Positions 37,301 through 45,658 of a DNA stretch of 64,000 nt are shown in pieces. Where the stretch lies: the NCBI GenBank assembly GCA_002414385.1, contig DHZH01000001.1, positions 62,431 to 126,430 on the forward strand. Direction: 5' to 3'. The notes under the pieces are model-generated. The model did no database searches. It was not told the origin of the DNA and was given only the letters and a program-made list of their open reading frames with translations. Position 1 is the stretch's first letter, and each line of letters begins with the position of its first letter. A program made the position numbers and the translations under genes. The DNA comes from Gammaproteobacteria bacterium UBA5109. GTDB lineage: Bacteria > Pseudomonadota > Gammaproteobacteria > Pseudomonadales > Pseudohongiellaceae.

Positions 37301-39010
37301 TTAAGTTATCCGATTTGCTTCGGCAAGACTCGTCAGACCGTTCGCAACCTTGACCAGCGCAGAACGGCGCAGATCGTTAAAACCCTGTTGCCGTGCCATA
37401 TCAGCGATCTGAATGGTATTGCCGCTTTCCATTATAATACGGGAAATACTATCAGTGATGGGAAGTACTTCATAGATACCGACCCTGCCTTTGTAACCCT
37501 CATTACACTTTTCACAACCGACTGCGCCGTAGATTTCCAGATTTTCCAGCTGGGCTTCTGAAAAGCCTTCCTGAAGGAGGATTTTCGGCGGCAGTTTAAT
37601 TGGTTTCTTACAGTACTGGCACAGTCGTCTTGCCAGGCGCTGGGCGATGATCAGGGTTACGGATGTGCCCAGGTTGTATGGTGGAATACCCATATTCATC
37701 AGTCGGCTCAGGGTTTCCGGAGCGCTGTTGGTATGCAGGGTTGAAAGTACCAGATGTCCGGTCTGAGCGGCCTTGATAGCAATTTCGGCGGTTTCCAGAT
37801 CCCTGATTTCGCCGACCATGACGACATCGGGATCCTGACGCAGAAAGGCACGCAGGGCAGAGGCGAAATTCAGACCAACCCTGGAGTTAATGGCGACCTG
37901 GTTGATGCCTTCCAGATTGATTTCGACCGGATCTTCGGCGGTTGATATATTCCTTTCATGGGTATTGAGGATATTCAGGCCGGTATACAGGGACACAGTT
38001 TTCCCGCTGCCGGTGGGTCCGGTAACCAGAATCAGCCCCTGGTGCTGATGCAGGGCGCTCAGGAAATGCTGCTTCTGGTCCTCTTCGAAACCCAGCGCAT
38101 CAATGCCCAGCATGGCACTGCCGGGGTCCAGTATTCGCAGCACAATCTTTTCACCCCAGAGCGTTGGCAGGGTGTTGACCCGAAAATCAATGGCCTTGGT
38201 GCGTGAAAGCTTCATCTTGATACGTCCGTCCTGTGGCAGACGGCGTTCAGAGATATCAAGCTGGGCCATGATTTTGACTCGAGAACAGATACGGTTGGCA
38301 ATATTGATCGGCGGGCGGGCAATTTCCTTGAGGATGCCGTCGAGACGATAACGAACCCGGTAGACTTTTTCATAAGGTTCTATATGGATATCGGAAACGC
38401 CGAGTTTGATGGCATCCAGCAATACCTTGTTGACGAATTTGACGATAGGCGTGTCATCAACGCCTTCTTCAGGGTCTTCATCCTCACTGTCCTCAATAAC
38501 CTCAATATCAATATCTTCCAGATCGACATTATCCAGGCCATCATAATTTGAGCTTTCTTCAACATTGGATTCCAGCAGTTCACTGATCAGCTCCTGTAAT
38601 TTGTCATCTTCCACGATTACCAGATCGATGCTGCTGCCAAGATTGAACTTCACTTCATTGATGGCGTTCTCATCAGAAGGGTCGGATACAGCCAGGCTGA
38701 CACGATTGCCTTTTTTTTGCAGAGGCAGGATGTTGTGTTTTTTTATCAGCTTTTCGTCCACCAGGGGGACGGCTTCAGACAGACTGACCCGATCAATGGC
38801 CGTGAGATTGAAACGCGGTAAGCCAAAGTGATTTGAAGCGGTTTCGGCGATCACATCACTGCCGAGCAGGCCGTTCTTTACCAGATAGCGGGCCAGTGGT
38901 ATTTTTTCCTTGCGGGCTGAATTACTGGCTTCGAGTAACTCTTGCTGGGCAATTAGCTCACTGCTGACCAGTCTTTTCCCCAGCCCACGGATTTCTGCTT
39001 CACTGTTCAT
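37301..39010 (-). CDS. pilB: type IV pilus assembly ATPase PilB
   Basis: The 569-residue ATPase has an N-terminal MshEN-type domain (about 1-150), an acidic linker rich in Glu and Asp (about 155-190), Walker A GPTGSGKTVSLYTGL, Walker B-type DPDVVMVGEIRDLETAEIA, and the zinc-binding Cys pairs CQYCKK ... CEKCNEG near the end. It powers pilus extension. It is divergent from pilA, with 362 bp of regulatory sequence between. Confidence 0.97.
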   Translation of the reverse strand: MNSEAEIRGLGKRLVSSELIAQQELLEASNSARKEKIPLARYLVKNGLLGSDVIAETASNHFGLPRFNLTAIDRVSLSEAVPLVDEKLIKKHNILPLQKKGNRVSLAVSDPSDENAINEVKFNLGSSIDLVIVEDDKLQELISELLESNVEESSNYDGLDNVDLEDIDIEVIEDSEDEDPEEGVDDTPIVKFVNKVLLDAIKLGVSDIHIEPYEKVYRVRYRLDGILKEIARPPINIANRICSRVKIMAQLDISERRLPQDGRIKMKLSRTKAIDFRVNTLPTLWGEKIVLRILDPGSAMLGIDALGFEEDQKQHFLSALHQHQGLILVTGPTGSGKTVSLYTGLNILNTHERNISTAEDPVEINLEGINQVAINSRVGLNFASALRAFLRQDPDVVMVGEIRDLETAEIAIKAAQTGHLVLSTLHTNSAPETLSRLMNMGIPPYNLGTSVTLIIAQRLARRLCQYCKKPIKLPPKILLQEGFSEAQLENLEIYGAVGCEKCNEGYKGRVGIYEVLPITDSISRIIMESGNTIQIADMARQQGFNDLRRSALVKVANGLTSLAEANRIT

Positions 39011-39086
39011 CCTTAACAGTTTACTTTAAGTTTTCAGCTTTTCTATATAAAAATCAAAGAGGAAAGCTGTTAAGAATATGTTAGAG

Positions 39087-39122
39087 CTGTCAAATCCCGG
39101 CCATAATTGACAAAATTTGTCA
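39087..39122 (+). promoter_or_regulatory. candidate PilR upstream activating sites
   Basis: CTGTC at 39087 is followed by a 15-bp palindrome TGACAAAATTTGTCA at 39108-39122. TGTC-containing repeats upstream of pilA are the known targets of the NtrC-type activator PilR in Pseudomonas. These lie 150-190 bp upstream of the sigma-54 promoter, a usual enhancer distance. No pilSR genes are in the window. Confidence 0.4.
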
Positions 39123-39274
39123 GTATGACGCCCTGTTTTTAACGGAATTGGAATTTTCCGCTTCCCGGATAAACAGCAAAAAGGGTGAACTGGTTCAAAC
39201 TTTTTTATCAGCAAAGAGCCGGAAGGCACTATATCTTGTGGTTTGGCCCTGATTATCGCTGAATAAGCAAAAGC

Positions 39275-39290
39275 TGGCATGTCGCTTGCA
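39275..39290 (+). promoter_or_regulatory. sigma-54 promoter of pilA
   Basis: TGGCAT, five bases, TTGCA matches the -24/-12 consensus TGGCAC-N5-TTGCW with one mismatch. The start would fall near 39302, giving a 70-base leader. Sigma-54 control of pilA is standard in pseudomonads. Confidence 0.8.
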
Positions 39291-39372
39291 ACATATTCCC
39301 CAGATATTGGAGAAGCCCTGTAGTGGCGATCTGATTATCTTTTCAGATTGATTAAATTTTTGGAGATATGAG

Positions 39373-39789
39373 ATGAAAAACATGAAAAAGAACGCACAGA
39401 AGGGTTTTACCCTTATCGAATTGATGATCGTTATCGCGATTATCGGTATTCTGGCTGCAGTTGCACTGCCGGCTTATCAGGATTACACAATCCGTGCCCG
39501 TGCTTCAGAACTGCCTTTGGCTGCAAGTGCTGCTAAAAACCTGATTTCAGAAGCGATTCTGTTGTCACCGACTAATGCTATCCCTGCATCAACCTTTACT
39601 GTATCAAATGTCTCTCAGGGCATGGTATCCAGCCTGGGTTGGAACGGTTCTTCAATCGTTGTGACAGGTAATGCTACTAACCTGGGTGCTACAGTTATTA
39701 TGTGGCTTGCTCCTACTGCTTCCGGTAGTGGTGTAACCTGGCAGTGTGGCGCGAATGCCGGTACTCAGTATCTGCCTTCAAGCTGCTAA
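39373..39789 (+). CDS. pilA: type IVa major pilin PilA
   Basis: The 138-residue prepilin has a short basic leader ending in Gly (KKNAQKG), then [20 protein letters not shown] with the conserved Phe1 and Glu5, cleaved by PilD. The hydrophobic N-terminal helix forms the fibre core. The globular domain is Ser/Thr/Ala-rich with two Cys (WQCG and the C-terminal SSC) expected to form the D-loop disulphide. The abundant Ser and Thr would suit O-glycosylation by the genes downstream. It is followed by a terminator, so the downstream cluster may have separate or read-through expression. Confidence 0.97.
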   Translation: MKNMKKNAQKGFTLIELMIVIAIIGILAAVALPAYQDYTIRARASELPLAASAAKNLISEAILLSPTNAIPASTFTVSNVSQGMVSSLGWNGSSIVVTGNATNLGATVIMWLAPTASGSGVTWQCGANAGTQYLPSSC

Positions 39790-39800
39790 TGTAGAAAGCT

Positions 39801-39822
39801 CCTGAAGAAAAGTATTTTTTCA
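39801..39822 (+). other. small hairpin after pilA
   Basis: CCTGAA and TTCAGG form an A/T-looped hairpin between the pilA stop and the terminator. It may stabilise the pilA mRNA 3' end. Only the pairing supports it. Confidence 0.35.
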
Positions 39823-39837
39823 GGTGTCTGTATTATC

Positions 39838-39878
39838 AAAACCAGCCTCTGCTGTTAGTAGAGGCTGGTTTTTTATTT
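39838..39878 (+). terminator. rho-independent terminator of pilA
   Basis: AACCAGCCTC pairs with GAGGCTGGTT around a TGCTGTTAGTA loop and is followed by a run of T residues. A strong intrinsic terminator 50 bp after the pilA stop. Confidence 0.92.
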
Positions 39879-39903
39879 GGCAGACAGTAAATTTCAAGAA
39901 GTT

Positions 39904-41829
39904 ATGGAACTAAAGAACTACATCCAGTTTGGTCTTGGCTTGCTAGGCGTAATCGGGCTGACCTGTCTGGTTTACTGGCAGGGCCTTGATGGCCCCTTCA
40001 TCCTGGATGATCAGGCGAATATTTTCCGCAATTTTGTCGAGGTGTTTGACTGGGATGAAATTTTCTATGCCATGACCCATAACACCAGCGGAATGCTGGG
40101 GCGCCCGGTATCCATGCTCAGTCTGATATTTACCGGCATCACCTATGGACCGACTGCCTGGGGATTTAAATACCACAATCTGGCCATGCATCTGCTTAAT
40201 GGCCTCTTGTTGTTATGGCTGGCCATCAGGCTGTTACCACATTTTTCCAGCAGGCTGAGTGATAAAAAAGTCCTGCTTGTCGCCGGTTTTGCAGTTACCT
40301 ACTGGCTGTTGCATCCATTGATGGTGAGCACTGTTTTATACGCAGTTCAGCGCATGGCCCAGCTTTCCACTTTTTTTACCCTGCTGGCATTACTGACTTA
40401 TGTGGTGGCCAGGGAGAATATCAGTTCCGGCAACACTAAATATTTTGTTTTGTCATACCTGCTGTTTCCCAGTGCCGTGCTTTTTTCAATTTTTTCAAAA
40501 GAGAATGGCGCCCTTATTCCGCTTTATGTTTTTGCCATTGAACTGTTTACCTTCAGATTCAGCTTTCAGGGAGATAAAGACAGAAACCGTCTGTATTGTT
40601 TCCTGGCAATATTTGTCTTCATCCCGGTGATTTGCGGGACATTATATGTGCTGACTCATTTTGACCAGTTCACAAACTATTCAATGCGCAGTTTTAGCCT
40701 GGGTGAGCGCCTGCTGACACAGCTCTATGTAGTGTTTCTGTTCTATCCCAAACTGATTTTTCTGCCCAGACTGGCGGATATGACTCTGTTTCACGACTCC
40801 ATGCAGGCCCTGAGTGGCTGGGATCCGCTAGCCCTGGTCTCTTTTTGTATTTTTGTAGTGGCAATCGTGCTGATATTTTTCCTGCGAAATAAAGCGCCAC
40901 TGGTTTCTTTTGCCATTGCCTGGTACCTGATTTCACATCTGCTGGAGTCCAGTTTTATTAACCTGGAGCTGATGTTTGAACACCGTAACTATCTGGCGGC
41001 ATTTGGTCCAATGCTGGCAGTTTCCTATTATTTACTGACAATTCCGCGTACATCAGACCTCTACAAGCTTCGTTACCTGAGCCTTGTCATCATCGCAATG
41101 ATTACCCTGATGACAAGTTCACGGGCCCAGGAGTGGCAAAGTGAAGAATTGCTCTTTCGTATTGCAGTCAATGATCATCCTGAGTCTTTACGGGCACAAT
41201 CCGGTTATGCAACACAGCGCTATAATGCCGGTGATTTTAATACGGCAATTGAACACTTGCGTCTCGGTCAGCAATTTAATCGGGAGGATATCGGGCTGGT
41301 CCTGCACGAAGCCCTGTTCTATTGTGGGACCGGTATTGACGGTTCACGGGTCGCCGCTGAAGCAATCGCCATGGCGGAACAGTATCCCATTACCATCTAT
41401 ACCGCTAATGTACTGGATAATCTGATGGGCAAAAAACGGGTGAGTGAGTGTCCTGAAGTCGCTCTCGGTGATATTCTCAGTCTGGTACAGACAGCCCAGT
41501 TACATCCAAGAATTGCAAACAATCAGCGTTATCTTGGCTATCTGGTCAGAATTGAAGCGCTGGCTTACCTGTTCATGGGTAATTATGAAGAGGGTCAAAG
41601 GCTTTATAGTCTGGCCTATGAATACACCAGTGAAGCCAATATGCTTATTGAACTGATTGATATTCAATTACAGGTAGGACGGCTGGATGATGCCGAGACA
41701 CTTTTGAATGAGCTCATAGAGATTAATGAAAGTTCATTTGGCATAGAAACGGCGCGAATTGAAATACTGCAACAGCGATTGGATAATCAAAAAGCACAAA
41801 TTGAACTGCAAAGACAGGGACAGAATTAA
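39904..41829 (+). CDS. multi-spanning GT-C-like membrane protein with C-terminal TPR domain, probable pilin glycosylation protein
   Basis: The 641-residue protein has about ten to eleven membrane helices up to residue 415 and a soluble C-terminal part (about 430-620) with TPR-like helical repeats (YNAGDFNTAIEHLRLGQQF). The first periplasmic loop contains DGPFILDDQANIF; a paired acidic motif in this position is typical of GT-C transferases that use polyprenyl-phosphate sugars. Its position straight after pilA is that of pilin glycosyltransferases such as TfpO and TfpW in Pseudomonas. ATG 39904 was chosen over TTG 39877, which lies in the terminator. The exact substrate is not known. Confidence 0.7.
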   Translation: MELKNYIQFGLGLLGVIGLTCLVYWQGLDGPFILDDQANIFRNFVEVFDWDEIFYAMTHNTSGMLGRPVSMLSLIFTGITYGPTAWGFKYHNLAMHLLNGLLLLWLAIRLLPHFSSRLSDKKVLLVAGFAVTYWLLHPLMVSTVLYAVQRMAQLSTFFTLLALLTYVVARENISSGNTKYFVLSYLLFPSAVLFSIFSKENGALIPLYVFAIELFTFRFSFQGDKDRNRLYCFLAIFVFIPVICGTLYVLTHFDQFTNYSMRSFSLGERLLTQLYVVFLFYPKLIFLPRLADMTLFHDSMQALSGWDPLALVSFCIFVVAIVLIFFLRNKAPLVSFAIAWYLISHLLESSFINLELMFEHRNYLAAFGPMLAVSYYLLTIPRTSDLYKLRYLSLVIIAMITLMTSSRAQEWQSEELLFRIAVNDHPESLRAQSGYATQRYNAGDFNTAIEHLRLGQQFNREDIGLVLHEALFYCGTGIDGSRVAAEAIAMAEQYPITIYTANVLDNLMGKKRVSECPEVALGDILSLVQTAQLHPRIANNQRYLGYLVRIEALAYLFMGNYEEGQRLYSLAYEYTSEANMLIELIDIQLQVGRLDDAETLLNELIEINESSFGIETARIEILQQRLDNQKAQIELQRQGQN

Positions 41830-42692
41830 TGGATAGCGCGCCTTTTTCAATTGTTATTCCCGCAAAAAATGAAGCCGAAAATCTCAAGGCATTGTTAGCT
41901 GAATTGATAAAACTATATCCTCAGGCAGAAGTTATTGTGGTCAATGATGGTTCTACTGACAGCACAGTGGAAATCTGTGCCGCGAACAATGTTAAATGTC
42001 TCACCCATAAATACAGCAAGGGTAACGGCGCCAGCATAAAAACCGGTGCCAGGAATGCCTCACATGACATCATCGTATTTATGGATGGCGATGGCCAGCA
42101 TCAGCCTGCAGATGTGGCACGCTTGCTGGAACAACTTGGCAAAGGCGCGGACATGGTTGTTGGTGCCAGAGACAATGAGTCCCAGGCCAGCTTTGCCCGC
42201 CTGGTCGCCAATACCATCTATAACAAACTCTCAAGCTGGATTTCCGGCCAGGAAATCAAGGACCTGACATCCGGGTTACGTGCTGTATACAAACAAAAAT
42301 TCAAGCAGTTCCTTTATCTCCTGCCGAACGGCTTTTCCTACCCGACCACCTCAACCATGGCCTTTTTCAGGGCAGGGTATTCAGTTGAATATATTCCAAT
42401 TGAAACCCGGGACCGGCTTGGCAAGAGCCATATCAATATTCTAAAAGACGGTATTCGTTTTTTTGTGATTATTTTCAAGATTGGTACGCTTTATTCACCT
42501 TTGAAGATATTCATGCCATTTTCATTTTTCTTCTTCCTGGTTGGTTTTCTGTATTACCTCTATACTTTTTTAAGTGCCCATACTTTTACCAATATGGGAG
42601 TCGTGCTTTTTACAACGTCGATCATCATATTTCTCATAGGCCTGGTCTCTGAACAAATAACCACGCTTATTTACAAGGATTCGGAATATTAG
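41829..42692 (+). CDS. GT2 glycosyltransferase, dolichyl-phosphate-mannose-synthase-like
   Basis: The 287-residue protein has a GT-A domain with VIPAKNEAENL, VVNDGSTDST, FMDGDGQHQP (the DXD-type metal site) and GLRAVYK, followed by two C-terminal membrane helices (about 222-245 and 250-275). Family members transfer a sugar from a nucleotide donor to polyprenyl phosphate, making the donor for GT-C enzymes like the preceding gene product. One-base overlap with the upstream gene implies coupled translation. Confidence 0.88.
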   Translation: MDSAPFSIVIPAKNEAENLKALLAELIKLYPQAEVIVVNDGSTDSTVEICAANNVKCLTHKYSKGNGASIKTGARNASHDIIVFMDGDGQHQPADVARLLEQLGKGADMVVGARDNESQASFARLVANTIYNKLSSWISGQEIKDLTSGLRAVYKQKFKQFLYLLPNGFSYPTTSTMAFFRAGYSVEYIPIETRDRLGKSHINILKDGIRFFVIIFKIGTLYSPLKIFMPFSFFFFLVGFLYYLYTFLSAHTFTNMGVVLFTTSIIIFLIGLVSEQITTLIYKDSEY

Positions 42693-42757
42693 CCGCCTGG
42701 ACAAGAGGATGCAGAATCCAGGCAAGCATTTTGTCGTCAAGGCCGGGAAAGAAAAAA

Positions 42758-43720
42758 ATGCCCAAGTTAGTTAAAAGCCTGCTTGTCTGGTCTGTGCTCG
42801 GCCTGTTTCTTGCCTACCTTTTCTACTTTTTTTATCAGAATCCACAGCGACTTATTCAGTTATTCTCGCTGTCACTTATGGAGACGGGAATACTGTTAAT
42901 ACTCTCTCTGGCGGCTTTTCTGGGGCTTGGTTTGCAACTGTCGGTTTCTTTAATCCCCTATTCTACATCGTTGCCCTGGCTTGAATCATTTCGTCTGTCC
43001 ATCAGCAACAATTTATTGAATTACTCTCCAATCAAGTCGGGTGCTATTGCCCGGGGCGCCTATTTAAAAACGGTGTATCACCTGCGCATTCAACACTATA
43101 TTCTGGCCATGATGGCCGGACAGTTTCTATGGATAGGCATTTCTGCGCTTGTGGGTATGGCTGCAGGTCTGTTTATTTTGTTTGTTTACCAGCAAAGTAA
43201 CCCTGCAGGTACCGGGCTGATACTGCTTATCTTCTTTGCTGCAGCAGTGATTTCAGGAGGAATGATTTTTTATTCCCATAGACTGCATAAACTTCTGCCT
43301 GACATAAAGTTCAGAACTTATTTACAGGATTTTTCCGAAGATATTAAGGTTTGGAACTCTAACAGGCAGGTCTTGTTGAAGTTTTCACTGGTATCACTTG
43401 GACTTTTTACCGTATTTGCGCTAAGACTGTGGTTTGTATTCGCGCTTGGGGGACAGGCCATCAGCCTGATAGAAGCTTTTTTTCTGCAGGCATGTGTTGC
43501 GGTGAGTTTCGCTTTCTCACTGGTGCCGGGAAATCTGGGTATTAAGGAAGGCGTATTGGTCGGGCTGGCAGTGTTGTTGGGAGTTGATGCTGAGCCTGCC
43601 TTGCTGGCAGCAGTACTGGATCGGGCAGCCAGCCTGTTACCTACTCTGGTGCTGGGTCCGGTTTTCCTGCACAGACTGACCAGCAGGATGCTTAATCAGG
43701 ATGGGCAAGTATCTCCCTGA
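42758..43720 (+). CDS. UPF0104 / LPG-synthase-TM family membrane protein, flippase-like
   Basis: The 320-residue protein is hydrophobic with about eight helices and carries the family's SLVPGNLGIKEGVLVGL signature near the C-terminus and NNLLNYSPIKSGAIARGAYL near the N-terminus. The family includes the membrane half of lysyl-phosphatidylglycerol synthase/flippase and AglD-like proteins, often next to polyprenyl-phosphate glycosyltransferases. I infer a role in handling a lipid-linked sugar. ATG 42758 follows GGGAAAG. Its 3' end overlaps the convergent HprK-like gene by 29 bp. Confidence 0.8.
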   Translation: MPKLVKSLLVWSVLGLFLAYLFYFFYQNPQRLIQLFSLSLMETGILLILSLAAFLGLGLQLSVSLIPYSTSLPWLESFRLSISNNLLNYSPIKSGAIARGAYLKTVYHLRIQHYILAMMAGQFLWIGISALVGMAAGLFILFVYQQSNPAGTGLILLIFFAAAVISGGMIFYSHRLHKLLPDIKFRTYLQDFSEDIKVWNSNRQVLLKFSLVSLGLFTVFALRLWFVFALGGQAISLIEAFFLQACVAVSFAFSLVPGNLGIKEGVLVGLAVLLGVDAEPALLAAVLDRAASLLPTLVLGPVFLHRLTSRMLNQDGQVSP

Positions 43721-44795
43721 CCAGGTTTCCGAGATCATGAACATCACCACAGGCATAATGACAGACAGCCTGTTCCGCCAGTTGCTGTAAAAGCACGGAT
43801 TCATTATTCATCACCGCATCGGTATTGAGGCCGGTCTCGAAATACTCGGCTGCTGAAAAAAGCGGGCTGGATGCAAAGGTAAATTCCGTACGATTTGATG
43901 CCAGCATCAGTTGTGCGGCATGTTCAGCTTCAATGACTTCTGATTTGGCCTGTTCGGCTTTACGCATGATAATGATATCGGTAACCGCCGCGGGAGCTGC
44001 AATATTATCCGCACCCAATGCATCGGAAATTGAATAGGAAAGTGTGCCGGCGAAGTTTTCAAAAAAAGGTAACCCGCGGCGTAAAGTCTGTTCAATTTTA
44101 TACTTCAGCCCCGGGCCATCCTGCGGATTGATATTTGCACCGGTAAAAGGGCAGGCGTATAACTTGCTGCCATCAGTTACAACCAGGTCGTCACCATAAA
44201 ACTCTGCGCCGTGATCTTTAACCTGTGAAAAAACTGTTGTTGTCTTGCCAGTGTTTGAAAGTCCAAATATAAGGATGACTTTGTTCTTGTGCTTGAAAGC
44301 GGCGGTGTGCAGTAAGGCATAATTATTTGCCAGTAATGCCAGATTGCTCAGATCCCTTACCAGCCATCCCACTGAATGGACATTGCCGATCGTTACTTTT
44401 GCCAGGCGGTGAAAAGCCTTGTTAACGGTCAGCACAGGGTTTGCAGCATTCCAGTCCAGCAATAGGGACAGGCGGCTGAATGGCCCAACCGGCGTTTCCA
44501 GTCTTAATGCAGTATTACTGACGGCTTCGAAACTTTTACCGTGAATCTTTCCAGCAGATCTGGCCTGCGGGCTAACGATGTAGTTCAGCTTGACAGGGCA
44601 TGGAACAGGTTCTCCTGTTTTATCCATTGGGTTGAGCTGCCGAACCAAAGGGTAGCTGGGGATTACCCTGACATTGGCACTGACTGAAAGTACTCCAGGA
44701 ACGGGCTGGGCATAATATTCTGGTTTTTCTGCTGTCATGGTTGCGGGATAAACTTTATCTGGCAGGCTGTCTGAAAACCAAACTACTATAAACAA
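43692..44795 (-). CDS. HPr-kinase/PEPCK-like P-loop protein of unknown function
   Basis: The 367-residue protein has a C-terminal nucleotide-binding domain with HTAAFKHKNKVILIFGLSNT leading into GKTTT (Walker A, about 178-185), and GAEFYGDDLVV (199-206), the acidic pair found in HPr kinase and PEP-carboxykinase-like folds. The N-terminal 130 residues are not recognisable. No HPr or PqqD-like partner is visible. TTG 44795 with AAGG six bases upstream is used; ATG 44738 is in frame but lacks a Shine-Dalgarno. It lies against the direction of its neighbours inside the glycosylation cluster. Kinase activity is possible but unproven. Confidence 0.65.
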   Translation of the reverse strand: MFIVVWFSDSLPDKVYPATMTAEKPEYYAQPVPGVLSVSANVRVIPSYPLVRQLNPMDKTGEPVPCPVKLNYIVSPQARSAGKIHGKSFEAVSNTALRLETPVGPFSRLSLLLDWNAANPVLTVNKAFHRLAKVTIGNVHSVGWLVRDLSNLALLANNYALLHTAAFKHKNKVILIFGLSNTGKTTTVFSQVKDHGAEFYGDDLVVTDGSKLYACPFTGANINPQDGPGLKYKIEQTLRRGLPFFENFAGTLSYSISDALGADNIAAPAAVTDIIIMRKAEQAKSEVIEAEHAAQLMLASNRTEFTFASSPLFSAAEYFETGLNTDAVMNNESVLLQQLAEQAVCHYACGDVHDLGNLVREILAHPD

Positions 44796-44921
44796 TTCGA
44801 CCTTGCATATCCATGACTAAAAGTGTGATGCAGGCCCTGATAAGCGACTATAATTTTTTATCTGACTGGCGGTCCAATGCTTTGTTAAGTAAGATGTCTG
44901 CAGCCTTAACAGGAATTGATA

Positions 44922-45653
44922 ATGCAGGAAGATCAGGAAAAAATAAAACAAAAAGAAGCCAGGGATCTTGAGGAAATTAAGGATTTCTATGATTCGGTTT
45001 ATTATCGTGACCGACATATCCGGCCACCCCGTCGTCATGAAGTGAATCTTGCGAAACAGATGCAAGTGAACAGTGCCAGCCGTGTACTGGATGTGGCTTG
45101 TGGAACCGGTGAATGGTTGCTGGCCTGCCAGCAGCTGGGTGCGAAAGTAGCCGGGGTGGATTTATCTGAAAAAGCCATAGAAATATGCAAAGAACAAATG
45201 AGCGCTGGTGAATTTTATGCACAGGCGGCTGAATCCTTGCCTTTTGCGGAAAATTCATTTGACCTGGTAACCTGTCTTGGATCCCTGGAGCATTTTGTAA
45301 ACCCTGTTCAGGCGCTGACGGAAATGCGTCGGGTAGCGACAGATCAGGCCCGTTTTATCCTGCTGGTTCCCAATGCGGATTTTTTAACGCGAAAGCTTGG
45401 GCTGTTTTCCGGAACCTATCAGGTAGATGCCAAAGAGGTGGTCCGTACTCTTGAAGAGTGGCAGGACATATTCAATCAGGCCGGACTGACAGTCAAACGG
45501 CGCTGGAAAGACCTGCATATCCTGAACTGGGAGTGGATATGTAAAGGTCGCTGGTTCCAGATTCCCCTGCGGATTGCCCAGGCACTGGCACTGCCGCTAT
45601 GGCCATTGCGCTGGCAGTATCAGGTGTATCATCTCTGCGAAAAATCTGACTGA
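44922..45653 (+). CDS. class I SAM-dependent methyltransferase
   Basis: The 243-residue protein has motif I VLDVACGTGEWLL, a post-I acidic VAGVDLS, and motif IV DLVTCLGSLEHF, typical of UbiE/Methyltransf_11-like enzymes. The N-terminal 40 residues are charged. Given its place between sugar-transfer genes, a sugar or polyprenyl-linked glycan methyl acceptor is plausible but not shown. ATG 44922 was chosen (GGA at seven bases); a TTG at 44916 is also in frame. It is divergent from the HprK-like gene and five bases before the next gene. Confidence 0.85.
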   Translation: MQEDQEKIKQKEARDLEEIKDFYDSVYYRDRHIRPPRRHEVNLAKQMQVNSASRVLDVACGTGEWLLACQQLGAKVAGVDLSEKAIEICKEQMSAGEFYAQAAESLPFAENSFDLVTCLGSLEHFVNPVQALTEMRRVATDQARFILLVPNADFLTRKLGLFSGTYQVDAKEVVRTLEEWQDIFNQAGLTVKRRWKDLHILNWEWICKGRWFQIPLRIAQALALPLWPLRWQYQVYHLCEKSD

Positions 45654-45658
45654 TCCTG

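Larger units (their letters stand above)
39011..39372. other. pilB-pilA divergent regulatory region
   Basis: No gene is visible in these 362 bases. They hold the sigma-54 promoter of pilA and a candidate upstream activator palindrome, both listed separately, and must also hold the pilB promoter, which I could not identify. Confidence 0.6.
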
